A stretch of 64,000 bases of DNA from KBS-96 sp963722585 (GTDB taxonomy: Bacteria > Acidobacteriota > Terriglobia > Bryobacterales > Bryobacteraceae). Below are positions 18,176 to 25,997 of this stretch, in pieces. The DNA lies in NCBI GenBank assembly GCA_963722585.1, contig CAVRNU010000021.1, forward strand, positions 124,001 to 188,000, read 5' to 3'. The position numbers and the translations under genes are program-made. The stretch's first letter is position 1. Every line of letters begins with the position of its first letter. The notes under the pieces are model-generated. The model made no database searches and was not told the origin of the DNA. It saw nothing but the letters and a program-made list of their open reading frames with translations.

Positions 18176-18365
18176 GCTCAGTCGCCCCACGCGCCTCAAA
18201 CTCCCTGCGCGCCTCGACCGCGAACTTCGAGAGGGCAGCCTGCATTTCAACGAACCGCGCAGCCCAAGGTTCCTTATCCGGGAGTTCCTCGAGAATCCAC
18301 TGCGGGATGCGATTCTGTTCCTGAGGAGGCAGTGCTCTAAGCTTTGTAACCGCCTCGTCCAGCAT
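18123..18365 (-). CDS. Orphan antitoxin-like protein
   Basis: The frame gives 80 residues beginning LDEAVTKLRALPPQEQNRIP and QWILEEL, a pattern typical of short type II antitoxins of the RelB/DUF2281-like sort, with an amphipathic helix and a tail rich in charge (AVEARREFEARGA). From about residue 63 on, the sequence is the complement of the IS110 remnant, so the natural C terminus is lost. A toxin gene would be expected directly downstream on the minus strand, where only the transposase remnant is found. The bases 18366-18469 upstream show no gene. Confidence 0.5.
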   Translation of the reverse strand: MLDEAVTKLRALPPQEQNRIPQWILEELPDKEPWAARFVEMQAALSKFAVEARREFEARGATEPHRLQHCAVDSMTASRT

Positions 18366-18469
18366 CCGTCATCGCGTAGAGTATGGGCCGTCTGAAACGC
18401 CGAGCCGGCCAGCACGATAGCGCGCATCAGCCGCATTTACGACAGCCGGACGATGTACTAAATTGAGAA

Positions 18470-19555
18470 TTGGCGATAAACAAGCAAAAGGTCCTGATCA
18501 CGGGCGCTGGCGGACTCGTGGGTTCCGCGTGCGCTGACTACCTCGCTAACGCCGGATGGACAGCCGTCGGGATCGACAACAATTTGAGGCAGGAGTTCTT
18601 CGGTCCTGCCGGCTCCACGACCGCGGTTGTATCCGATCTTCTTAAGAAGCATCCGAAAACTTACCGGCATCTCGCAGTCGACATACGGGACCGGCAAACC
18701 GTTCGAGACATTCTTAAGCAGGAGCGCCCTGCTTTTATCATTCATGCCGCCGGGCAGCCCTCGCACGATAAAGCGGCCTCGATCCCCTATGACGACTTCG
18801 ACGTAAATGCCGGCGGCACTCTTAATATGCTCGTGGCGGCCCGAGATTTTTGCAAGGATTCGCCATTCTGCTTCACCAGCACGAACAAGGTGTATGGAGA
18901 TCGGCCGAATTTTCTTGCGCTCGAGGAGAAGGCGACGCGTTGGGACTATGCCGACGGCCTGGATGGCGTCGATGAAAAGATGCCTATCGACCAATGTCTT
19001 CACTCGGTATTCGGAGCCTCCAAAGTAGCCGCCGATGTTATGTGCCAGGAGTTCGGCCGCTATTTCGACATGCCAGTCGGAGTGTTCCGCGGGGGCTGTC
19101 TGACCGGGCCTCAGCACACAGCGGTAGAGCTGCACGGATACCTCAATTACATTGTGATGTGCGCGGTTATTGGCCGCGAGTACGCGATCTACGGTTACAA
19201 GGCGAAGCAGGTTCGGGACCAGATCCACTGCGCCGATGTTGCTCGTTTGTTTCTCGAATTTTATTCCAACCCGCGAAAGGGCGAGGTCTACAACCTCGGA
19301 GGCGGGAGGTCAAATAGCATCTCGATACTCGAGACGATTTCGGTTCTCAATGATATGGGTTTTAAGTTGAAACATACCTACGTCGATCAGAATCGGATCG
19401 GCGATCATATCTGCTATATTTCGGACCTGACTAAGATCAAGCGTCATTTCCCCAATTGGAGCCTGAGTTATAGCTTGCCCCGAATCTTTCAGGTGATTGC
19501 GGACCGTTACCAGGGCCGCTCAAATCGCCAGGAGTGCGCCGTGGGATCGGCTTGA
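18470..19555 (+). CDS. NAD-dependent epimerase, CDP-paratose 2-epimerase-like
   Basis: A 361-residue extended short-chain dehydrogenase of the nucleotide-sugar type. The NAD loop is ITGAGGLVGSACADYL near residue 10; DIRD near 68 and HAAGQPSHD near 89 are conserved. The active-site segment is SVFGASKVAADV near residue 182, where the tyrosine of the usual YxxxK is phenylalanine while the lysine is kept. FRGGCLTGPQH and YGYKAKQVRDQIHCADVARL match the CDP-tyvelose/paratose epimerase-like subfamily. The start is TTG at 18470, with TTGAGA a weak ribosome site. Its product probably feeds surface glycan synthesis; no glycosyltransferase is next to it. Confidence 0.85.
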   Translation: MAINKQKVLITGAGGLVGSACADYLANAGWTAVGIDNNLRQEFFGPAGSTTAVVSDLLKKHPKTYRHLAVDIRDRQTVRDILKQERPAFIIHAAGQPSHDKAASIPYDDFDVNAGGTLNMLVAARDFCKDSPFCFTSTNKVYGDRPNFLALEEKATRWDYADGLDGVDEKMPIDQCLHSVFGASKVAADVMCQEFGRYFDMPVGVFRGGCLTGPQHTAVELHGYLNYIVMCAVIGREYAIYGYKAKQVRDQIHCADVARLFLEFYSNPRKGEVYNLGGGRSNSISILETISVLNDMGFKLKHTYVDQNRIGDHICYISDLTKIKRHFPNWSLSYSLPRIFQVIADRYQGRSNRQECAVGSA

Positions 19556-19568
19556 AGGAACGCTTCTT

Positions 19569-21095
19569 TCATTGGCCTCCGTTGGGAACCGCGGCAACGC
19601 TGCTTTCGAGGATATCCAGGTAGCGGAGGAACGTTGAAGCCTGCTCCCGCTCGCTGGCGCTGCTTGCGTACGGCAGGGCCTTGGTCTCCCAAATTCGGGC
19701 GTTTTTCGCGCTTTTCAGTTGCAAACTGCAGAAGGCGAGCGCGGAAAAAATGGAAAAAGCCTGATCGGGTTTCAGGTTCCTTATTTCAGACAACGTAGAC
19801 AAAGCGCTGCCATACCGCTTTGCGTCAATTAGCTGCATGCCGAGAGCAAGCCGCGCCTCCTCGAAGCCAGGCTTCAACTTGATTGACTTCGAGAGAGCTC
19901 GAATCCCTTCATCGCGGCCGCCGCCGGACGAGGCGAGCAACATGGCGTACTCGTATAACATCTCGGGATCGGTCGAGCCTTTCTGCTCCGCCTGCGCAAA
20001 ATGCGTCTGCGCCGCCGCTTTGTTACCTTCTTCCCAGGCCAGATATCCGAGCGACTCGTCCACCTCAGGGCTACTGGGCCGATCGGCGGCCAGCAGCTCG
20101 AGCTGTCGCCGCGCTTCGGCGGCAGTGGCTTTATGCGACGCGAGCAGTTCGGCCAGCGCGAGACGACTTTCGAATTCCGTCAGGTCGCGCACTTCCGGAT
20201 CGAGATTGGCCTTCTCGAGCTCGATATCGAAGATCGAAGCGCGCACCGTATTTTGCCGGAAATACCGCCGGAGGTCGCCCTCAACTTCTTCGAGCTTCCT
20301 GCCATAAACGGAAGCGAAAGCTTGCGCCGTAGATTGCCCGCCCGCGACAGTTAGAACGAATTGATGAAATTTCGGCCCGTATTCCCGGCTGAGCGCGAGC
20401 ATGTGTGTCAGCAGCCAGCTCTGCGCATAAAAAATCGACATCTTATTCCGCTCGTTATAGTAAGGCGATTCGGGCGTGACGCCGGTCAACAACTCCAGGT
20501 CAAGCCAGCCGAATGCGCCGAGCACCTGTACGTGTCCAGCAAGTGGCCTACCCACCATCGCGCTGCGGCCTTTCGGCTCGAGTGAGGAATACAGATCGGC
20601 GAGCCCTTCGTTGAGCCACACCGGAAGCTTCAACCCGGCGTTTTCCACAATGAGATGGGTGTATTCGTGAATGGCCGTGGGATAGTGCTCGGCGCGAATA
20701 TCTTCCATCACGATATAGTCGCGCTGCCGGCTCCGCTGATAGTATGCGAACGCGCCATCGTTCGGGCGATATGGCGCGAATTCCTTCTCCGACTTGAACG
20801 CGATTATGCGAAGGCGCGCGTCAGCTGCCTTGTTTGCCGGGCTAATCTCGAGGAAAAACGATCGTACCTGTTCAAACACAGCCAGCGCCTCGGTTCCTTG
20901 TTTCGCGCTGTTGGTTGTGTACATCTCGAAGTGTGGCGTCGTGAGTGAGATCCAGTGCTCGGCAGCGCGGGCAGGGCGAACGAAACACCATGCAACGAGC
21001 GCCATAGCCGGCGCTGCCGTGCGGAAGGACCTCCTGAATGCGTGAGACATGCGAGAGAGTGATTTGATTCTCCTAGAGAGCGGGGAGAAAGCCAA
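19569..21095 (-). CDS. Secreted gluzincin-like (peptidase MA-like) TPR protein
   Basis: A 508-residue protein with a signal segment (about residues 26-45, ending RPARAA), a DUF1570/peptidase-MA-like domain with the zinc motif HEYTH near residue 142 and WLNEGLADLYSSLE about 18 residues later supplying the third ligand, and a C-terminal set of TPR-like helices (residues ~300-490: LGYLAWEEGNKAAAQTHFAQ, LALGMQLIDAKRYGSALSTL). The two ATG codons at residues 1 and 16 are both possible starts. The metal-site residues are complete, so proteolytic activity is plausible, but the substrate is unknown. It is convergent with the epimerase, 13 bases apart. Confidence 0.85.
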   Translation of the reverse strand: MAFSPLSRRIKSLSRMSHAFRRSFRTAAPAMALVAWCFVRPARAAEHWISLTTPHFEMYTTNSAKQGTEALAVFEQVRSFFLEISPANKAADARLRIIAFKSEKEFAPYRPNDGAFAYYQRSRQRDYIVMEDIRAEHYPTAIHEYTHLIVENAGLKLPVWLNEGLADLYSSLEPKGRSAMVGRPLAGHVQVLGAFGWLDLELLTGVTPESPYYNERNKMSIFYAQSWLLTHMLALSREYGPKFHQFVLTVAGGQSTAQAFASVYGRKLEEVEGDLRRYFRQNTVRASIFDIELEKANLDPEVRDLTEFESRLALAELLASHKATAAEARRQLELLAADRPSSPEVDESLGYLAWEEGNKAAAQTHFAQAEQKGSTDPEMLYEYAMLLASSGGGRDEGIRALSKSIKLKPGFEEARLALGMQLIDAKRYGSALSTLSEIRNLKPDQAFSIFSALAFCSLQLKSAKNARIWETKALPYASSASEREQASTFLRYLDILESSVAAVPNGGQ

Positions 21096-21144
21096 TCACC
21101 TGCGCAGGCCCGGAATGGAATAGTACGTCTAGTCTGAAAAGCGA

Positions 21145-21170
21145 AACGGGAAGGTGTCACCCTTCCCGTT
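21145..21170 (-). terminator. Hairpin downstream of the dehydrogenase gene
   Basis: AACGGGAAGG (21145-21154) and CCTTCCCGTT (21161-21170) form a 10-bp stem with a 6-base loop. On the minus strand the stem is followed by TTCGCTTTTC, a partial T tract. It lies about 160 bases 3' of the proline-catabolic dehydrogenase stop and upstream of the gluzincin gene, so it would separate those two transcripts. The interval 21171-21332 shows no gene. Confidence 0.5.
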
Positions 21171-21332
21171 CGTCGCGTCGAACAGATTCGACCCTGAGTT
21201 TGTGTACCGATAGTCCCCTTCTAATCGGGGCAATTACATTATACTTGCGCGGCCCCGCCAAAGGCCGAGCAAGCCCGGCCACTAAACGGCACTCGGTCGG
21301 CTGTAGCCGCGAGACCTGCCCCGCCAGACTGC

Positions 21333-22928
21333 TTAGCTGACCTTCTCTGCAATCGACTTGGCCTGAACGAACTGAAGAAGGTAATCGGGGCCGCCGGCTT
21401 TCGAATCGGTGCCGGACATGTTGAAACCACCGAACGGATGCGCTCCCACCATAGCGCCGGTGCATTTGCGGTTGATGTAAAGGTTCCCAACAAAAAAGCG
21501 CTTTTTCGCACTCTCAATGTGTGCGGGATTGTTCGAATACACCGCTCCGGTTAACCCGTATTCGGTATCGTTCGCAAGTTCGAGCGCGTGATCGAAATCG
21601 CGAGCCTTAGCAATAGCCAGGACCGGACCGAAGATCTCTTCCTGAAAGATGCGTGCTTTCGAATCGACACCGGCAATCGCCGTCGGTTGGACAAAAAAGC
21701 CGTCCCCGTTTCCAGCTGCGCCTCCGGCAATTAACCGCCCCTCTTTCTTGCCCGCTTCAATATAGTTCAGAACCGATTCCTGGGCGTGCCGGTTGATAAC
21801 CGGACCCATATAATTGCCGAAATCCCCGGGATCACCCATTTTCACCCCGGCCATCTTGTCTTTCAGCTTTTCGATGAACTCGTCGTAGACGGCGGCATCC
21901 ACAATCGCCCGGGAGCATGCCGAACACTTCTGCCCCTGGTAACCGAAGGCCGATACAAATACACCCTGCACGGCCTCGTCAAGATTAACTTCGCGGTCGA
22001 CTACAATCGCGTCTTTGCCCCCCATTTCGGCAATAACACGTTTAATCCAGATCTGTCCCTTTTGAGGCTTGGCCGCGAGTTCGTTGATGTGCAGGCCGAC
22101 ATCGCGCGAACCGGTGAACGATATGAAGCGGGTCTTCGGGTGCGACACCAGAGTGTCTCCGATTACGCCGCCTGCGCCCGTGAGCAGCGAGAAACTTTGC
22201 GGCGGAAAGCCGGCCTCGAGCATCGCTTCCGCAAATTTCGCGGCGATCGTGGGCGTGTCGCTGGATGGCTTGACGATTACGGTATTGCCTGTCACGAGCG
22301 CCGCGGTCGTCATGCCCAACAGAATGGCCAGAGGAAAATTCCACGGCGGGATCACGATACCCACACCGAGCGGAAGATAGACCATCTGGTCGCGCTCGCC
22401 CTTTAACTGCACGAGCGGATCGGGTTTGGCGAGTTTCAAAGCCTGCCGGGCGTAATATTCGCAAAAATCGATTGCTTCTGAAACGTCCGCTTCGGCCTCA
22501 GGCCAAGTTTTGCCCGCTTCGAGAACCAGCCAGGCGTCGAATTCCAACTTGCGCGCCCGTATGATGCCGGCCAAATTGAGTAGCAAGCGCGCGCGGTCCT
22601 CGGTGGGCGTATCACTCCACTGGGGAAAGTACTGGTACGCCTTCTCGACTGCCTCCCTCGCGTCTTCCGCCGTGCCTTTCTGATGTATTCCGACAATTTC
22701 TCGAGGTTTGGCGGGATTCAAGGACTGAAGCTTTTCCGGTCTCTTCTTGCGATCGCCGGCAATCAGGAGGTCGTACTCCTGCCCGAGTTTCGCGCGCACT
22801 TCGACGAGTGCCCGCCGGGCCGCATCGGCGTTCCCTGGCTGAGTGAAATCGGTATAGGTCTCGTTCTGAAACGCCGGTAGCGAACGAATACTTTCGGCGG
22901 CAAGCGCTGGCATGGCTATTGTTCTCAA
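21333..22928 (-). CDS. pruA: L-glutamate gamma-semialdehyde dehydrogenase
   Basis: A 531-residue NAD-dependent aldehyde dehydrogenase that oxidises glutamate semialdehyde (from proline through P5C) to glutamate. Landmarks are VIPPWNFPLAILLGMTTAAL near residue 197, ITGAG-type FTGSRDVG near 276, the general-base glutamate in VIAEMGGKDAIVVD, and the catalytic cysteine in GYQGQKCSACSR near 338. The C terminus, AHPFGGFNMSGTDSKAGGPD, is typical of the RocA/PutA-like clade rather than of generic aldehyde dehydrogenases. No proline dehydrogenase gene is adjacent. Two start ATGs five codons apart are possible. Confidence 0.93.
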   Translation of the reverse strand: MRTIAMPALAAESIRSLPAFQNETYTDFTQPGNADAARRALVEVRAKLGQEYDLLIAGDRKKRPEKLQSLNPAKPREIVGIHQKGTAEDAREAVEKAYQYFPQWSDTPTEDRARLLLNLAGIIRARKLEFDAWLVLEAGKTWPEAEADVSEAIDFCEYYARQALKLAKPDPLVQLKGERDQMVYLPLGVGIVIPPWNFPLAILLGMTTAALVTGNTVIVKPSSDTPTIAAKFAEAMLEAGFPPQSFSLLTGAGGVIGDTLVSHPKTRFISFTGSRDVGLHINELAAKPQKGQIWIKRVIAEMGGKDAIVVDREVNLDEAVQGVFVSAFGYQGQKCSACSRAIVDAAVYDEFIEKLKDKMAGVKMGDPGDFGNYMGPVINRHAQESVLNYIEAGKKEGRLIAGGAAGNGDGFFVQPTAIAGVDSKARIFQEEIFGPVLAIAKARDFDHALELANDTEYGLTGAVYSNNPAHIESAKKRFFVGNLYINRKCTGAMVGAHPFGGFNMSGTDSKAGGPDYLLQFVQAKSIAEKVS

Positions 22929-22952
22929 TACGGCGAGAGTGCGCCGAAAGCT

Positions 22953-23234
22953 TTAAATCGCCTCATCTATTTTCTTCTCAGCGAGACGGCGCCCCCGCTC
23001 GAACATTTCCGCCGCGTCTTCGGCAATCTCGCGGCCACGCTCGTATAGGTCGCGGCCCTTTTCGTAAAGATCACGGCCCGACTCGCTTATGGCCTGGCTG
23101 CCTTTGCGGGCATGCTTGGCCAACTTTCTGCGAGTGCGCTCACCCGATTCCGGCGCCAGCAACAGAGCCACCGCTGCGCCAACGAGCGCTCCACCCAGAA
23201 ACCACAGGATACCTGTACCATCATCGCGTTCCAT
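22953..23234 (-). CDS. YtxH domain protein
   Basis: A 93-residue protein with an N-terminal membrane helix (about residues 8-27, WFLGGALVGAAVALLLAPES) that flows into the YtxH signature SGERTRRKLA and then a long charged helix with near-repeats of GRDLYEKGRDLYERGREIAE. YtxH proteins are general-stress membrane proteins of unknown mechanism. A ribosome site, GGAGAAAACC, precedes the ATG. It lies between the ferrochelatase and pruA genes on the same strand. Confidence 0.85.
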   Translation of the reverse strand: MERDDGTGILWFLGGALVGAAVALLLAPESGERTRRKLAKHARKGSQAISESGRDLYEKGRDLYERGREIAEDAAEMFERGRRLAEKKIDEAI

Positions 23235-23291
23235 GGTTTTCTCCTCGCCTTCATTCTAGCCTTGAGTGAAATCGGACTGACATGCGGGCGT

Positions 23292-24308
23292 CTACCGCGC
23301 TGGAGCGGGGCAACAATCGGAGGGGCACACGTCATGATTAGGCCCGTAGCGGCCAAGCGCAAGCTTTGGCTGCGCCGGGTCCATCCGCTCGCTGATCAGC
23401 TCACGAATCATACGCACAAAGACAGGGTGGTCTCCTACGGTGCGCGCCCGGACGAGCGTCATGCCCAGTTCGATCGCGAGATCCTTAGCTTCGATATCCA
23501 GATCGTAGACGACCTCCATATGATCGGAGAGGAAGCCGATCGGAGCGAGGGCCAGGTTGCGGACACCTAATTCCCGGATTCTGCGCAAATAGTCGAGAAT
23601 GTCGGGTTCGAGCCAGGGTTGGCCCGGCGCGCCGCTCCGGCTTTGAAACACCAACTTCCAGTGCTCAACTCCGCTCTCGTAGGCAACCAGCCGCGCTGTT
23701 TCCTCGAGCTGCTTCTGATAGCTGGATGTTCGAGCCATCGACACTGGAATACTGTGAGCGGTAAAGATGACGTACACTTTCCTTCCATTCGGAAAACGCG
23801 CCAATGCGTCACGTAGCCGCTCGGCCGACGGCTCGATGAAGTGCGGATGGTTATAGAAGACGCGCAGTTTGTCGATTTCGGGCGCGCTTTCGCCAATCGC
23901 CCGCTGAGCGGCGAGAACATTTTCGCGATACTGCCTGCAGCTTGAATATGAACTGTAGGCCGAAGTCACAAAAGCGAGCGCTCGCCGAATGCCGTCTCCC
24001 TGCATGCGTTGAAGTGTGTCCGCGAGAAAGGGATGCCAGTTCCTGTTTCCCCAGTAGACAGGTATATGCGGACCATGCTGCTTCAGCTCCTCTTCCAACG
24101 CTCGGATCAGGGCGCGGCATTGATCGTTAATCGGACTCTTTCCTCCAAAGTGGTCGTAGTGTCCGGCCACTTCGAGCAGTCGTTCCCGCGGTATGTTCCG
24201 GCCGCGCGTTACGTTCTCGAGGAACGGCATCACGTCGCCAGGCTGCTCCGGGCCGCCGAAGGAGATCAATAGAAGTGCTTCGTACGGGCCAGGGGTGGTT
24301 GAATTCAT
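23292..24308 (-). CDS. hemH: Ferrochelatase, coproporphyrin type
   Basis: A 338-residue ferrochelatase that inserts iron into a porphyrin. SFGGPEQPGDVMPFLENVTR at residues 15-34 and FGGKSPINDQCRALI resemble the actinobacterial coproporphyrin enzymes. The catalytic histidine is in FTAHSIPVS near 184 and the metal-site acidic residue in FLSDHMEVVYDLD near 262. The C terminus holds three cysteines in VCPSDCCP, compatible with the iron-sulphur ligands seen in this branch. The substrate is therefore likely to be coproporphyrin III rather than protoporphyrin IX, an inference from similarity. No other haem gene is near. Confidence 0.92.
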   Translation of the reverse strand: MNSTTPGPYEALLLISFGGPEQPGDVMPFLENVTRGRNIPRERLLEVAGHYDHFGGKSPINDQCRALIRALEEELKQHGPHIPVYWGNRNWHPFLADTLQRMQGDGIRRALAFVTSAYSSYSSCRQYRENVLAAQRAIGESAPEIDKLRVFYNHPHFIEPSAERLRDALARFPNGRKVYVIFTAHSIPVSMARTSSYQKQLEETARLVAYESGVEHWKLVFQSRSGAPGQPWLEPDILDYLRRIRELGVRNLALAPIGFLSDHMEVVYDLDIEAKDLAIELGMTLVRARTVGDHPVFVRMIRELISERMDPAQPKLALGRYGPNHDVCPSDCCPAPAR

Positions 24309-24383
24309 TGCTCCTTGAGTAGATGTTACTGCGCGCCCGTGCGGGGACGCTGAACATCCGCCAGTCTATACTGGGGCCGTCAG

Positions 24384-25994
24384 ATGGCGATTGCCCAATC
24401 TCCTTACCCGCCGGATGTCGATGCTCATCTGTGGCGGGGATACAGGCATATCGATGGCGTGTTGAAGATTGGCCTGGTGCTGCCGCGAACCGACCGGGCT
24501 CCGCTATGGGTGGCGCGCATTCTGAATCTTCTGGTTGCCGAAACGTCGGTGAAATTGGATGTAGTATATCGACTCAACGGTTTCGCGGCGACGCCTTCCT
24601 CACCTGCCGGATTGCTAAAACCGCTGTGGAGATGGAGCGAGAAACAGGCTGCGCCTCTTGCCGAGGTTCCCATCGCAACGAAGCCTGCCTGCTGTTTCGT
24701 CGATATCGCCTGCGATCCGCTATTGGGACTTACGCACGACTCGCGGCAAAGAATCGCGAAGCGCAACTTGGACGTATTGGTGTGCTTGAGTCAAGTTCCC
24801 CTCATGGGAAACGCGGGCGGCCTGGCGCGGCACGGTGTGTGGTGGTTTTCGCTCGGAGACCCGACCGAGAGTTCCGGCGATCCGCCATATTTGCGCGAAG
24901 TCCTCACAGAAGCTCCCGTGAGCCAAATCGTGCTGCTACGATCCGATGGCGATTTCGCGCCCCATGAAGTATTAGCGAGTCACTCGGAACCAACTAGAAT
25001 CGGATGGCGGTTGACCGAGACCGCCGATGCCCTTACGTCGATAGCCGGGCCGTTGCTGATTCGCGCCTTCCTCGATCTACTCGCCAGCGGTCAGCCAAAG
25101 GTCTCTCCGATGGCAATTCCCGGCCTCAACGACGCGGATTCCGTGCGCCCCAGCACTTTACGATTTTTACGATCGCGAACGCAGCATAGCTGGAGTGTGC
25201 ACACACGCGGCAGGAGCACAAAGCGCTGGTTTTTGGCAATGCGGCCGCATGGCGCTACCTCGTTTTGGCCAATTCCCAAGCCGCACGGAAGCGAATTTGC
25301 TGACCCGTTTGCTGTTGAAGAAGACGGGCGCCATTTCATCTTCTTTGAAGAAGTACCTGCAGCAACGGCCCGCGGAAGAATCTCCGCGCTGGAAGTGCTT
25401 GGGCCGCGCGAATGCGGCGTACCGTTTCCGGTGTTGGAAGCGAAGCACCACCTCTCGTACCCCGTCGTGTTCAATCACAACGGCGAATGGTTTCTGCTGC
25501 CGGAAAGTTCCGCTTCCCATCGAGTCTCGTTGTTCCAGGCGGTGCGATTTCCGGACGAGTGGGAACATTGCGCCAATCTTGTCGAGGACTTGCCGGTAGT
25601 GGACACCACCCCTTTCCATTTGGACGGGACGTGGTATTTCTTCACGACCACCAGAGCCCCAAATGTAGAAACATTCCTTTTCTATTCAGACCGGTTGGAC
25701 GGGCGCTGGCAGTATCACCCCTGGAACCCGGTGTGCTCGGAAGCTGTTCGCGCCAGAGGCGCGGGACAGCTATTTCTCGCCGATGGAAAGTTGGTCCGGC
25801 CGTCGCAGGACCACTCGAGCGGTTATGGCTCGGGCATTGTGTTGAACGAAATTTTGCGGCTCACTAAGACCGAATACGAGGAACGGCCCTTCCGGACGAT
25901 CCGGCCCGATTGGCTGCCCGGATTAATTGGGACGCACACTCTGAACCGGGATTCGGCGTATGAAGTCGTGGATGGCTTACGGCTCGAAATGTAA
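24384..25994 (+). CDS. GINT1 N-terminal-like beta-propeller protein (glycan-related)
   Basis: A 536-residue protein. The N-terminal quarter (LKIGLVLPRTDRAPLWVARI, then CCFVDIACDPLL) resembles the formyltransferase-like fold seen before a five-bladed propeller. From about residue 285 the propeller has FADPFAVEEDGRHFIFFEE, SYPVVFNHNGEWFLLPES and PFHLDGTWYFFTTTRAPN, as in the N-terminal domain of glucosamine inositolphosphorylceramide transferase and some GH43-like proteins. Bacterial relatives lie in polysaccharide loci. No glycosyltransferase domain is visible, so the activity is unknown. It converges with the GNAT gene, whose stop is 3 bases away. Confidence 0.75.
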   Translation: MAIAQSPYPPDVDAHLWRGYRHIDGVLKIGLVLPRTDRAPLWVARILNLLVAETSVKLDVVYRLNGFAATPSSPAGLLKPLWRWSEKQAAPLAEVPIATKPACCFVDIACDPLLGLTHDSRQRIAKRNLDVLVCLSQVPLMGNAGGLARHGVWWFSLGDPTESSGDPPYLREVLTEAPVSQIVLLRSDGDFAPHEVLASHSEPTRIGWRLTETADALTSIAGPLLIRAFLDLLASGQPKVSPMAIPGLNDADSVRPSTLRFLRSRTQHSWSVHTRGRSTKRWFLAMRPHGATSFWPIPKPHGSEFADPFAVEEDGRHFIFFEEVPAATARGRISALEVLGPRECGVPFPVLEAKHHLSYPVVFNHNGEWFLLPESSASHRVSLFQAVRFPDEWEHCANLVEDLPVVDTTPFHLDGTWYFFTTTRAPNVETFLFYSDRLDGRWQYHPWNPVCSEAVRARGAGQLFLADGKLVRPSQDHSSGYGSGIVLNEILRLTKTEYEERPFRTIRPDWLPGLIGTHTLNRDSAYEVVDGLRLEM

Positions 25995-25997
25995 TGG

